This document shows, in pieces, positions 9,046-17,861 of a stretch of 64,000 bases of DNA. The position numbers and the translations under genes are program-made. The stretch is taken from NCBI GenBank assembly GCA_963773585.1, contig CAVZBR010000008.1:62001-126000 (forward strand). The letters run 5' to 3'. The notes beneath the pieces are model-generated. The model worked only from the letters and a program-made list of their open reading frames with translations. It had not been told where the DNA came from and did no database searches. This DNA is from CAVXJN01 sp963773585. GTDB lineage: Bacteria; Pseudomonadota; Gammaproteobacteria; JASBUN01. Every line of letters starts with the position of its first letter. Position 1 is the first letter of the stretch.

Positions 9046-9756
9046 TTATCCGATCCATTTTTTGCTCAGGACTCCGACGACGAATCCCGCTACCGCACCG
9101 AGAGCGGGTGTCCAGTGCCGCCGCAACCGCGCCTGCGGCGCGATATCCTGAAACACAATATACAAAATTCCGCCACCGGCGAATGTCATGAGTCCGGCAG
9201 TCAGTACCTGATTATCGTCCAGCAGTGCATAACCCGCCCACGCAGCAATGGGCCCGAGGAGACTCGCATAGAAGAGGCCCTTCAATGCGGCTGTCTTCGA
9301 CACGTGCCGCGCCAACGACTCGCGATAGGCGTTGAAACCTTCCGGAAGATTCTGGGCGCCGATGAAAGCCGCGAGCAGCATTCCCAATCTTCGGTCGTGA
9401 CCGAACACGGCGCCGAGCGACACTGCTTCCGGAACGAAATCCATCAACATGGCCAGAAACTGCGCCCTGGAACCACCGCGCCGCGCCAAGTTGACGTCCA
9501 AAAAACAAAATACCAGTCCGCCGGCGCAGAACGTCACGGCAAGTGCGACACCGGACAGGACCGCGATACCTTCCGGCAGCAACGCAAACGCCACCGCCGA
9601 AACCAGGATTCCGCCGCCGAAAGCGGTCACGGCGTGAATGATCTCCCGCTTGGTCTCTGTCTCGGCACTGCCTTCCATGCGCGCCACGGCGCCGCCGATC
9701 AGTGCAGCGATCCCCGCCAACCAGGACGCCAACAGAATCGTACTCAATTCACCCAT
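9046..9756 (-). CDS. ZIP-family metal transporter-like protein
   Basis: The 236-residue protein has about seven or eight membrane helices and aligns with ZIP divalent-metal transporters. The helices that normally carry HNxPEG and HExPHE signatures read MDFVPEAVSLG and AQNLPEGFNA, so the PE pairs are kept but the histidine ligands are replaced by Asp and Gln. Metal choice may therefore differ, or transport may be lost. The ATG at 9756 is preceded by an in-frame GTG at 9759. It lies 13 bases after the stop of the secreted hypothetical gene and is probably in the same operon. Confidence 0.75.
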   Translation of the reverse strand: MGELSTILLASWLAGIAALIGGAVARMEGSAETETKREIIHAVTAFGGGILVSAVAFALLPEGIAVLSGVALAVTFCAGGLVFCFLDVNLARRGGSRAQFLAMLMDFVPEAVSLGAVFGHDRRLGMLLAAFIGAQNLPEGFNAYRESLARHVSKTAALKGLFYASLLGPIAAWAGYALLDDNQVLTAGLMTFAGGGILYIVFQDIAPQARLRRHWTPALGAVAGFVVGVLSKKWIG

Positions 9757-9769
9757 CACGCTACGACGT

Positions 9770-10255
9770 TCATTCCGCCTTGGCGTCGGCGCCGTGTTCG
9801 GAAAGTTGGGCGCCGAACCAGCGGTGCAGCGACGTCAGCAGCGCCACGTCCGGAACGGTAAAAATGAGTTGCGCGCCGGCCGGCAATTCGGCGTATTCCA
9901 CTTCGACCTCGGAGGCCCGTGCTTCGAGTTCCTTCAGTCCCGGCATATCAGCGCCGTGCAGCGCCGCCGGATCTCCGTAATCTCCGCGCTGGAACCGGTC
10001 TGCCTCGTGCTTCAGGTGCTGTCGAATGAGCGTAATCTGGTCTGTCGATTGCGGGTCTCTTGCGATCACCTTTTGGACGCCGCCAGTCTCGGTCATCTTG
10101 AAAATGTGGAGGGTCTTCGCGATCTCGAATGGCATTACGTCGTGTGACAGATGGTGCACGTGCTCTTGGGTCGTTTCCCCGGACGCACCGAAGCTACACA
10201 CCGCAAGCACAGCCGCCGATGCCACATGCCGCCAACCTTGGAACTGGTTCATCAT
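9770..10255 (-). CDS. Secreted protein of unknown function
   Basis: The 161-residue protein has an apparent signal peptide (residues about 1-26, ending near FGASGE) and a His-rich start to the mature part (EHVHHLSHDVMPF). The motif KTLHIFKMTETGGVQKV looks conserved in a family often labelled, without good reason, as aspartate carbamoyltransferase; no such fold is visible. The HVHHLSH cluster could bind metal, which fits its place just upstream of a ZIP-like gene, but this is only inference. The ribosome-binding site is AAGGTG, 7 bases before ATG 10255. Confidence 0.65.
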   Translation of the reverse strand: MMNQFQGWRHVASAAVLAVCSFGASGETTQEHVHHLSHDVMPFEIAKTLHIFKMTETGGVQKVIARDPQSTDQITLIRQHLKHEADRFQRGDYGDPAALHGADMPGLKELEARASEVEVEYAELPAGAQLIFTVPDVALLTSLHRWFGAQLSEHGADAKAE

Positions 10256-10753
10256 GTCGGAACACCTTTTACAGCATGGTCAATTCGAAGGCGCGCCCTT
10301 GGAGCCTGAGCGCGCACCGCCGTCATCGATTGTATGCGTTCGCATCCGCACCATTGGTGGCAGCGCAAGCAAGTTCCGGAAATTGTCGTAGGCCGGCGCG
10401 CGGATTTCAACGCAGCGCGCACCCCGTGCGCCATTTTTGTGCGGCGGCCAACGGCGACCGAAACTTTTAGCTGCTCGCGGCTGCAATGGTGGGCGGCCTC
10501 CGGCTTCCATTCGACGGCTAGGCCGGTCGCAAACGCAAACCGGTGCCGGCAAACTTTGCCGCGCCCGGCGCGGCAAGTATATTTGAAATATGGCTAGCCT
10601 AATTCCCTTGGATGGCCTATAGTGACAGCGCCTACAGATATTGTTACTGGCATATTCAGCCGTTTCCTTTGGTTACTTCTCGAATACCCTCTTCATTACC
10701 TGTAGACACAACAACCCTATATCGTTTCAGATCCATCTTAAGGTGAAAATTTA
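10256..10753. promoter_or_regulatory. Gene-free region with probable long cspA leader
   Basis: About 500 bases lie between the divergent secreted-protein gene and the cold-shock gene. The last 150 bases before the cold-shock start are clearly AT-richer than the surroundings. A TATAGT at 10618-10623 is a possible -10 and would give a leader of about 125 bases, which is usual for cold-shock mRNAs; I see no good -35. The other 350 bases hold nothing I recognise. Confidence 0.35.
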
Positions 10754-10957
10754 ATGGCTACAGGTACTGTAAAGTGGTTTAACGAATCCAAAGGCTTTGG
10801 TTTCATTTCCCAGGATGAAGGCGGCGCGGACGTATTTGTTCACTTCAGCGCGATTCAAGGCTCCGGTTTCAAGTCCCTCGCCGAGGGCCAGGCTGTCAGC
10901 TACGATGTGGAAAACGGTCCCAAGGGCCCGCAAGCCAGCAACGTTGCAGTCCGTTAA
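10754..10957 (+). CDS. cspA: Cold-shock protein (CspA family)
   Basis: The 67-residue single cold-shock domain binds single-stranded RNA and DNA and acts as an RNA chaperone. It contains RNP1 (KGFGFI) and RNP2 (VFVHF) in the expected places and has standard family length. An AAGGTG precedes the ATG by 7 bases. It is followed by hairpins and then, on the same strand, by an RRM protein gene, so two unrelated RNA-binding proteins sit side by side. Whether it is cold-induced cannot be read from the sequence, but the long AT-rich leader is consistent with this. Confidence 0.95.
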   Translation: MATGTVKWFNESKGFGFISQDEGGADVFVHFSAIQGSGFKSLAEGQAVSYDVENGPKGPQASNVAVR

Positions 10958-10980
10958 AAAGCCGTCAGACGGATTGAATT

Positions 10981-11075
10981 GAAACGCCCGGTACACGCGT
11001 TTCAACCAAGCACGAATATGCGGGTCGGAGTTTCGCCTCCTGTTGCGGGAGGGCCGAAGCTCCGGCCCGTTTATC
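10981..11075 (+). terminator. Hairpins downstream of cspA, probable terminator
   Basis: Two perfect inverted repeats follow the cspA stop. The first pairs 10981-10987 (GAAACGC) with 10997-11003. The second pairs GGGCCG at 11051-11056 with CGGCCC at 11063-11068 around a six-base loop and is followed by GTTTATCATT, a weak T tract. Together they probably end the cspA transcript, possibly with read-through into the RRM gene. Confidence 0.5.
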
Positions 11076-11170
11076 ATTATCCTTCCCTCGCCGCCCTGCC
11101 ATGGCCGACCGCATTCGGGGTTGGGGTTGACCGCGGGCGCAGTGGATTAATCCGCTTCGGGAGCACATTC

Positions 11171-11437
11171 ATGAAAACTCTTTTCGTCGGAAACATTCCC
11201 CCGCAAGCCACCGAAAACGACATCACACAACTGTTTTCCGAGTACGGTACCGTACGCAAGTTGGAAATGCCTCGGGACATTTTCACGGGCCGATGCAAAG
11301 GGTTCGCTTTCATCGATATGGAAGGACACGAAGCCCGGGCGGCCATGACGGTATTGGATGGTAAGACGTTCATGGAGAACAGCTTGAAAGTCCGGGACGA
11401 AAAGCCAAAGGTGAAAGGTAAGGGCCGTCGCCGGTAG
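11171..11437 (+). CDS. RRM-type RNA-binding protein
   Basis: The 88-residue protein is a single RNA recognition motif with a basic tail (KPKVKGKGRRR). RNP2 (LFVGNI) and RNP1 (KGFAFIDM) are intact. It resembles the small glycine-poor RRM proteins of cyanobacteria and proteobacteria, whose roles are partly linked to cold or stress. The start at 11171 gives the canonical beginning MKTLFVGN; in-frame codons upstream give no protein-like sequence. It lies 214 bases after cspA. Confidence 0.92.
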   Translation: MKTLFVGNIPPQATENDITQLFSEYGTVRKLEMPRDIFTGRCKGFAFIDMEGHEARAAMTVLDGKTFMENSLKVRDEKPKVKGKGRRR

Positions 11438-11488
11438 TGCGGACGCGTTCCGGATGCCGCCAAGCTGCGGCGCGGAGCATGGCTGCCG

Positions 11489-11926
11489 TCAAAGCGAAAT
11501 CGGCATCGTGTAACAGACCGCAGTCCCTTCCAGCACGATACTACCGTCCGCGAGGCGAACCGTTGTCTCCAACTCGGTGATCGGCTTGTCCTCACGCACT
11601 TTCGTGATCCTGGCCTCACCCACGATGGTGTCGCCGGGGCGCACCGGCGCTTTGAAGTTCCAGTTCACCTGCAAAAACACACTGCCGGGACCCGGCAAGT
11701 CTTCGGCGACGACCGCATTGAGGATCGCACTGGTGACACCGCCCTGAACGACGATACCGCCGAATCGCGTGGCTTTGGCTATTTCGGCGTCGTAGTGCAG
11801 CGGATTTCGGTCGCCGCTGAGAGCGGTGAATGCTTCGATGTCCTGTACCGTGACTTCGCGGGCACGCCGAGCGGTTTGTCCCACTGTCGGCATACCATTC
11901 GGCCAAACTTCGCTGCTTGCCGCCAT
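11489..11926 (-). CDS. MaoC-like hotdog dehydratase
   Basis: The 145-residue protein is a single hotdog domain of the MaoC / (R)-specific enoyl-CoA hydratase type. The hydratase signature is present as LSGDRNPLHYD with the catalytic Asp and His, followed by the conserved FGGIVVQGG helix. It should hydrate trans-2-enoyl-CoA or a related thioester. No fatty-acid or PHA genes are adjacent, so the substrate is open. It precedes a small membrane-protein gene on the opposite side with no obvious link. Confidence 0.85.
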   Translation of the reverse strand: MAASSEVWPNGMPTVGQTARRAREVTVQDIEAFTALSGDRNPLHYDAEIAKATRFGGIVVQGGVTSAILNAVVAEDLPGPGSVFLQVNWNFKAPVRPGDTIVGEARITKVREDKPITELETTVRLADGSIVLEGTAVCYTMPISL

Positions 11927-11991
11927 ACCGTTGCCTCATTCCGGGCCGATGTCCGCGAACCCAGCCTGGTTTTCATGCAAGCACTTGCGCC

Positions 11992-12267
11992 TCAGCTCCT
12001 GGCGCCAGTACGTCTACCCGCTACAAGATTGTATAGCCACGCGAATATCCCGCCACCGATAGCGCCATCCACCAGCGCCCATAAAGTCCCCACGATCACG
12101 GATCCGAACCCCGCGCCGGGATGGTACCCCGGATAGATGGAAGCGATGAATTGCAGGAATGTCCCGCCGTAGGGCGGCACCGCGAGATTGAGCACAGCAA
12201 CGAGCAATACGGCCGACCCCCAAATCAACGCGGTCGTGACAGCAAATGCGATTGTATCCAGGCGCAT
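11992..12267 (-). CDS. Small membrane protein with two helices
   Basis: The 91-residue protein has two long hydrophobic helices (about residues 6-30 and 54-82) joined by a Pro/Gly/Tyr-rich loop containing IYPGYHPG. The stretch GTLWALVDGAIGGGIFAWLYN recurs in small bacterial membrane proteins of unknown function. I do not assign a role. It sits alone between the MaoC-like gene and the amidase operon. Confidence 0.6.
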   Translation of the reverse strand: MRLDTIAFAVTTALIWGSAVLLVAVLNLAVPPYGGTFLQFIASIYPGYHPGAGFGSVIVGTLWALVDGAIGGGIFAWLYNLVAGRRTGARS

Positions 12268-12312
12268 ATCGACTCCTCAATTCCGTTTACTGAATATTCG
12301 TCATAGCGCGCG

Positions 12313-13602
12313 TCAAACTGTGTTCGCGCCCGCCTGTCCTGCCGCCAACACGGAACCCACTTGGAACAGCAATGTCTCCTGTCCGGGTGCCGCGATCAAT
12401 TGCACTCCCACGGGCAGCCCGCCCACCTCGCCGCAAGGTACCGCCAGAACCGGCAGGCCGGTCAATGTCCAGAGCGCTTGCAGTAACGGTGAGCCCGTTC
12501 CTTCCTCCATCAAGGGCGCCGTTGAGTCAGTCGCCGCCGCAAGCATGACCGTGCCTGGAATATCGAGTTCTCGCAGCAATATCTCGCGATATGCCTCTGC
12601 CTGGGCGAGGGCCTCCCCATAGGCGTCATCGCTGATGCCGGACCCGCGGTCGATCAATTCGCGCACTCGAGCGCTCATGTGGGCGCCGAATTGACGACGG
12701 TCATCTCCGTGATGGCGAGCCATATCCCGGCACAGGATGGTAAAGATGTGACCCTCGACCTGCTCGAAAGAGTCCGGCGCAGCAAATGCTGCGTTTTCCA
12801 AGCCCGCATCCCTGATCAGTGCACGAGCGCGATTCAGCGCGGTTTCGCTGGCAGGTTGCACCCGCTGGCGTAGCGGACCCGAAACACCGAGCACGCGCAA
12901 CGATGACGGCATGCGTTGCGCAATGTCGTCCTGACACAATGCACGCCAAGCATATTCCATATCCGCCCCGCTACGGGCGAACAAGCCGACGTGATCCAGC
13001 TGCTCCGACAGAACCATTACGCCGCGAGTGCTCAACACACCCTTGGTAGGCTTCAGGCCCCAGACGCCGCAGTAGGTTGCCGGACGCACCACCGAGCCGA
13101 TACTTTGCGATCCCAACGCCAGCGGTACCATTCCAGCGGCCACAGCGGCGGCCGATCCGCTCGACGATCCACCGGGGGTCCTGCGCGAGTCATGGGGATT
13201 GACCGTCGGACCGGCAGCGGCGATCGCGTATTCGGTCGATACCGTCGTACCCACTACGATGGCCCCGAGGCTGCGAAGCGTATTCACGACTGGCGCGTCG
13301 CGACTCGGCACCCTCCCGGCGTGGATCGGAGTTCCCCAATTGCACTGCATCCCGGCCACGTCGAATACTTCTTTGACAGCGACGGGGATTCCGTGCAACG
13401 GGCGGCGGCGATCGCCATGGTCGTCCGCCGCCCGTGCCTGTTGCAGCGCCCAGTCGGCACGGAAATCCACGAACGCATGGATCTGCGGATCCAGCGCTTC
13501 GATGCGTTCGATACATTCGCGCATCGCTTCAACGGCACCATGCCTAACGCCTCTCACGCGTTGAACCAAATCGCAAAGTCCACCGGCGGGAGTTGCACTC
13601 AT
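12313..13602 (-). CDS. Amidase signature family enzyme
   Basis: The 429-residue protein hydrolyses a C-N amide bond using the Ser-cisSer-Lys triad. Lys is in AVKEVFD, the cis-Ser region is GGSSSGSAAAVAAG, and the nucleophile lies in GSQSIGSVVRPA, where the family usually has GTDTGGSIRxPA. No GatB or GatC is nearby, so it is not a tRNA amidotransferase subunit. Its ATG overlaps the stop of the ABC ATPase gene by four bases, indicating translational coupling. The likely role is to release ammonia or a carboxylate from the amide brought in by the importer. Confidence 0.88.
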   Translation of the reverse strand: MSATPAGGLCDLVQRVRGVRHGAVEAMRECIERIEALDPQIHAFVDFRADWALQQARAADDHGDRRRPLHGIPVAVKEVFDVAGMQCNWGTPIHAGRVPSRDAPVVNTLRSLGAIVVGTTVSTEYAIAAAGPTVNPHDSRRTPGGSSSGSAAAVAAGMVPLALGSQSIGSVVRPATYCGVWGLKPTKGVLSTRGVMVLSEQLDHVGLFARSGADMEYAWRALCQDDIAQRMPSSLRVLGVSGPLRQRVQPASETALNRARALIRDAGLENAAFAAPDSFEQVEGHIFTILCRDMARHHGDDRRQFGAHMSARVRELIDRGSGISDDAYGEALAQAEAYREILLRELDIPGTVMLAAATDSTAPLMEEGTGSPLLQALWTLTGLPVLAVPCGEVGGLPVGVQLIAAPGQETLLFQVGSVLAAGQAGANTV

Positions 13603-14393
13603 TGCGAATGCTTGCTCGGCTGAAACGTTTTCGCCAATTCGTCGTCCAGGAGGGCAAAAATCGTCCGCTCGTAATCACGAAACTCGTCCGCTGTGATATC
13701 CCGTGGATGAGGCAGTTCAATCCGTATCTCCCGCTTGATCCCACCCGGACGGGCGGTCATGACGATCACCCGATCGCCCAGGAATAGGGCTTCGGCAACG
13801 GAATGCGTGATAAACACGACGGTGCGGCGATGCTGGCGCCATAGATTCAGCAACTCGCCCTGCAAAAACCGCCGCGTCAGTGCATCCAACGCCCCGAACG
13901 GCTCGTCCATCAGAATTACCGAAGGCTCGGTTGCAAACGCGCGCGCAATTGCCACTCGCTGTTTCATGCCGCCGGACAGCTCGTCGATCTTCTTGTCGGC
14001 GAATTCGTCCAACGCCACCATACGCAGGCAGTCCATCGCCCTGGCACGCCGCTCCGGTTTCGGCAGCCCTTTCGACTCGAGGCCAAATTCAACATTCCCG
14101 ATTACCGACAACCACGGGAACAGAGCGTAATGTTGAAACACCATGCCGCGATCGATATCCGGGCCGGTTATGACATCGCCATCGACCCGCGCCTCTCCGG
14201 AAGTCGGCGGCATGAAGCCCGCCAGCATCTGCAACAAAGTGCTTTTGCCGCAACCCGAAGGGCCGACCACCACCAGGAATTCGCCTGCCTGAATTTCCAG
14301 GTCCACGGGCAACAGCGCCTCGACCGACTCGCCTGCCTCGTTGGTGTAGGTCTTTGCCAGGCCGCTAAGACTCAACGGTTTGCCCGTACTCAT
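13599..14393 (-). CDS. ABC transporter ATPase, nitrate/sulfonate/taurine type
   Basis: The 264-residue nucleotide-binding protein energises the importer encoded just upstream. It has Walker A (GPSGCGKST), Q-loop (MVFQHYALFPW), signature (LSGGMKQR), Walker B (VILMDEPFGALD) and the H-loop (FITHSVAEA). It groups by sequence with TauB, SsuB and ThiZ-type ATPases. Gene order is binding protein, permease, ATPase, amidase, with gaps of 1 and 12 bases and one overlap, so the four form an operon. Confidence 0.92.
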   Translation of the reverse strand: MSTGKPLSLSGLAKTYTNEAGESVEALLPVDLEIQAGEFLVVVGPSGCGKSTLLQMLAGFMPPTSGEARVDGDVITGPDIDRGMVFQHYALFPWLSVIGNVEFGLESKGLPKPERRARAMDCLRMVALDEFADKKIDELSGGMKQRVAIARAFATEPSVILMDEPFGALDALTRRFLQGELLNLWRQHRRTVVFITHSVAEALFLGDRVIVMTARPGGIKREIRIELPHPRDITADEFRDYERTIFALLDDELAKTFQPSKHSQ

Positions 14394-14405
14394 ATTTACC
14401 CCGCG

Positions 14406-15212
14406 TCAAGACCAGGAAAAGCGTCGGTGCAGGTAGCGAAAAAAACTGTCGAACAACACGCCCAGAATGCCGATGGCGATCATCCCCACAAGCACGGTGT
14501 CGGCACGCAATATCTCCATACCGTTGGCAATGAGGTATCCGAGCCCCGATCGCGCTGCCACCAGTTCCGCGGCAATGATCGCCGCCCATCCGGTGCCGAA
14601 CGAGATTCTCAAACCGACGACTATGCTGGGCAATGCTGCCGGCAGAATGACCCGGCGAAATAGCGAATAGCTGCTCTTGCAGCCGTACACCTGTCCCGCG
14701 TGAATATAGAGCGGGTCGATACATTTCACACCGGCGACGGTACTGAGCAGGATTGGAAAGAACGTACCGATGAAAACAATGAAGATTTTTCCCGACTCGC
14801 CGATCCCGAACCACAGAATCGCGAGCGGAATCCACGCAAGAGGTGAGATAGGACGGAACAGCTCGATAAATGGGTCGATCAGTTTTTCCAGTCTTCGTGA
14901 CCAGCCCATCGCCATTCCGAGCGGCACCGCGACGATTGCCGAGATCAACCATGCCGAGATCACACGGCTCAGACTGGCCCAGATGTGGACGAACAACTCT
15001 CCCGAACGAACCAACTCACCGAGCGTTTTGGCGACCCGAAGCGGCGCCGGCAGAATCGAAGGATGCGCGTTGGTAAGCACCACCACCAACTGCCACACGA
15101 TCGCGATCACGACGGCCGCATAAACGTACGGCAGACCATTTCCAAGCCCCTGCAACGCCAAAGACGCGCTGCGAACCGCTTTTCGCTCTCCGGCGGCCGT
15201 ATTGACCGGCAC
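14406..15212 (-). CDS. ABC transporter permease, SsuC/TauC family
   Basis: The 268-residue inner-membrane protein has six predicted helices and the BPD_transp_1 coupling segment near residues 170-190 (AAELVAARSGLGYLI follows). The PISPLAWIPLAILWFG stretch is typical of the nitrate/sulfonate/taurine permeases. The start is a GTG at 15212, one base after the stop of the binding-protein gene. Confidence 0.92.
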   Translation of the reverse strand: MPVNTAAGERKAVRSASLALQGLGNGLPYVYAAVVIAIVWQLVVVLTNAHPSILPAPLRVAKTLGELVRSGELFVHIWASLSRVISAWLISAIVAVPLGMAMGWSRRLEKLIDPFIELFRPISPLAWIPLAILWFGIGESGKIFIVFIGTFFPILLSTVAGVKCIDPLYIHAGQVYGCKSSYSLFRRVILPAALPSIVVGLRISFGTGWAAIIAAELVAARSGLGYLIANGMEILRADTVLVGMIAIGILGVLFDSFFRYLHRRFSWS

Positions 15213-15213
15213 T

Positions 15214-16185
15214 TCAGTGCCCGGCTTGCTTCATCGCTTCAGTCGCGAACTTGGTTTCGAACTTGGGGTCGTCACTGGCCTGCAGGATACCCGCGTCCTT
15301 CAGGAACTTCGTATAGGCTTTGACCGTCGAAGCCTCCGGCACGATGTCGCGGTTGTATACGGAGATTCCCTCATCCAGTGAGTAATTCACGACCTCGATC
15401 GGAAAGCCGATTTGCTCGCTCCACATCTTGGCGGCGTCTTTTGGATGGTCGACGATGAATGCAATCGCTTTTTCATTCGCCGTCACGAGATCCTGAACCA
15501 ACTCCGGACGCTGCTCGATGAAGTCGATGCGCGCATACTCACCGTTGCCGATATAATGCCCGGCTTTGATCGGCATAATCGATTCCGCTTTGATCAGGGT
15601 GCGCGAATGTCCTGCTGCCAGCGCGTTCGACACATGGGGGTCCCAGGTGATACCGGCGTCCACGGAACCGTTCTCCAACAAGGTGGGAACGTCGGAACCC
15701 TTGGTCTTGAACAACTCGACATCCTTATCGGTCAGACCGGCATCCGCCAGCGCCTTGAGAAGCAGCGGGTATTGCTGCGAACCCTCACCCGGGAATGCGA
15801 TTCGCTTTCCCTTAAGATCCTTGACCGAGTGCACGTCTGAATCTTTCGGCACCAGTATCGCCGTCTGTTCCAGAATCGAAATGGCGATGAGTTTTGCCGG
15901 TAGCCTGGCAGCGGCGACAATGGCCGGTCCCATTCCGGCGGAGGCGATCTGCAACTCTCCGGCCGCCATCGCCTGATTCTCGGGTGCTCCGTAGGAGAAC
16001 TTGCGGAACTCGATCTTCACGTCGTGCTTCTTTTCGATCGGATCCAATAATCCCAGAGCCTTGGCAATGTAGATCGGCTGGGTGGCCGGCTGCACGCCGT
16101 AGTTGATCACGTCTGCCGCTTGCGCCACGCCCCCCAATGCCGCCAACAACAGCGCCGTCATGATCGGTATTCTTGTGATCCCCAT
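15214..16185 (-). CDS. ABC transporter periplasmic binding protein, SsuA/NMT1-like
   Basis: The 323-residue protein begins with a signal peptide (about 23 residues, ending VAQAAD) and then shows the NMT1/SsuA fold: GVQPATQPIYIAKALGLLD, KFSYGAPENQAMAAGELQIA and a GSVDAGITWDPH segment. Proteins of this class bind sulfonates, taurine, nitrate, pyrimidines or amides. A downstream amidase suggests an amide or ureide ligand; this is inference from context. GGGAG precedes the ATG by 7 bases. The 242 bases upstream, shared with nothing, should hold the operon promoter, which I could not locate with confidence. Confidence 0.9.
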   Translation of the reverse strand: MGITRIPIMTALLLAALGGVAQAADVINYGVQPATQPIYIAKALGLLDPIEKKHDVKIEFRKFSYGAPENQAMAAGELQIASAGMGPAIVAAARLPAKLIAISILEQTAILVPKDSDVHSVKDLKGKRIAFPGEGSQQYPLLLKALADAGLTDKDVELFKTKGSDVPTLLENGSVDAGITWDPHVSNALAAGHSRTLIKAESIMPIKAGHYIGNGEYARIDFIEQRPELVQDLVTANEKAIAFIVDHPKDAAKMWSEQIGFPIEVVNYSLDEGISVYNRDIVPEASTVKAYTKFLKDAGILQASDDPKFETKFATEAMKQAGH

Positions 16186-16427
16186 CGGACTTCTCCCTGC
16201 GGTTTGGCCGGCACGCCGGCGCGCATTAATGGTTTACGCTTTACTTATCTATCTCATATAGCACTCTTGAAAACTATAACCTGTCCGACGTGTTAAGCAA
16301 GAACGAGCGCTGAAGGCGCGCGGAAGCCTGGCGGGCTGCGACAGTGACACCAGTGTCAGGTGGATCACCGGAAAATGCCCCCTTTTTCTTAGGCATGCCG
16401 GCATCGAGGCGACCGCAAGCGGGGACT

Positions 16428-17810
16428 TTACTGCGCGGATTCAACCAGGCTGCTGTGCTTGCGCGAATAGCTGAAATAGACGACCAGGCCGATCACCAGC
16501 CAAATGACGAATCGCCACCACGTGGTTGCTGGCAGATTCGACATCAGGTAGAGACACGTCGCGACACCAAGTAGCGGCACCACCGGGCTGCCGGGCGTGC
16601 GAAAGGGTCGCGGCAACTCGGGGCGGGTCATCCGCAACACGATCACGCCGCTGCACACGATCAGGAAGGCGGCCAGCGTGCCGATGTTCACCAACTGCGC
16701 GACTTCGCCGATGGGCGTGAAGCCGGCGATGGCGGCCATGAATACGCCGCTCACCAGAATGACGCGTATGGGCGTTTTGGTGCGCGGATGAATTGCAGAA
16801 AACACGGGCGGCAGCAGCCCATCCCGTGACATGGCGAGAAATATCCGGCTCAAGCCGTAGTACATCACCAGCATGACGGTGGTCAGGCCGACGATGGCGC
16901 CGACTGCGACCGCACCGGCCGCGCCACGCTGGCCGATGCGCAGCAACACGTCCGCCACCGGCGATGCGACATTGAGCGTTGAATAAGGGGCGATGGCGGT
17001 GAGCAGGCCTGCAACCGCGATGTAAATCAGCGTGCAGATTGCGAGCGAACCGAGAATTCCGATCGGCAGATCTCGCGCCGGATTGACGGTTTCCTCGGCA
17101 GCCGTCGACACTGCGTCGAATCCGATATAGGCAAAGAAAATCAGCGCCGCGCCGGTCACCACACCGTGCCAGCCGAACGGTGCGAACGGGTGCCAATTTG
17201 CCGTGTTGACGTGAAACACCGCGACGCCGATGAAGATTGCAATCGCTGCCAGCTTGACCATCACCATCAGCGCGTTGACTTTTGCACTCAGATGCACGCC
17301 CACCGAGAGCACCAGCGCCAGGACGACGATAATGAGGATCGCGGGCAAGTTGACGATCCCGCCGTCGATCGGAGCGTGCTGCCAAACAGCCGGCAACCCC
17401 AGGCCGATCGCCTGCAATGCGTTGGACGTATAACCCGACCAACCGATTGCGACCGCTGGAAGCGCAACTCCGTATTCGAGGATCAGATCCCAGCCGATTA
17501 TCCAGGCGACGAACTCTCCCAAGCCGGCATAAGCGTAGCCGTATGCACTGCCGCAACCGCCGACGGTGGAGGCGAGTTCCGCATAGGCCATGGCCGAAAA
17601 CGCACAGGCGAGACCGGCGAGTACAAAGGACACCACTAGCGCCGGTCCGGCTTGAGTCGCCGCCGCCACGCCGGTCAACACGAAGATCCCGGCGCCGATC
17701 ACCGCTCCGATGCCCAGCAAGGTCAGATCCGTGGCCCGCAGACACCGCCGCAGGCCGGTATCGCAATAAGCGTCCGAATTAATCGCTTTGGTGCGAAACA
17801 AGCTCATCAT
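16428..17810 (-). CDS. APC superfamily amino-acid permease (CAT-like)
   Basis: The 460-residue protein has about 12 membrane helices and the cationic amino acid transporter pattern: LLGIGAVIGAGIFVLTG in helix 1, LAGLACAFSAMAYAEL in helix 2 and FFAYIGFDAVSTAAEE in helix 6. It should import an amino acid or amine by proton symport. Two ATG codons (17810 and 17807) follow a run of six G; the second has better spacing. The gene stands alone beside a decayed PAS-GGDEF gene. Confidence 0.9.
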   Translation of the reverse strand: MMSLFRTKAINSDAYCDTGLRRCLRATDLTLLGIGAVIGAGIFVLTGVAAATQAGPALVVSFVLAGLACAFSAMAYAELASTVGGCGSAYGYAYAGLGEFVAWIIGWDLILEYGVALPAVAIGWSGYTSNALQAIGLGLPAVWQHAPIDGGIVNLPAILIIVVLALVLSVGVHLSAKVNALMVMVKLAAIAIFIGVAVFHVNTANWHPFAPFGWHGVVTGAALIFFAYIGFDAVSTAAEETVNPARDLPIGILGSLAICTLIYIAVAGLLTAIAPYSTLNVASPVADVLLRIGQRGAAGAVAVGAIVGLTTVMLVMYYGLSRIFLAMSRDGLLPPVFSAIHPRTKTPIRVILVSGVFMAAIAGFTPIGEVAQLVNIGTLAAFLIVCSGVIVLRMTRPELPRPFRTPGSPVVPLLGVATCLYLMSNLPATTWWRFVIWLVIGLVVYFSYSRKHSSLVESAQ

Positions 17811-17861
17811 GCCCCCCGGTGCCGCGTGGTGCGCGGCTGCAGTGTCCCATCACATATTCGA

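Noticed and set aside
16441..17766. 441-residue frame on the same strand as the amino-acid permease
   Set aside because: It is an alternate frame of the permease gene with arginine- and histidine-rich translation and no domain features.
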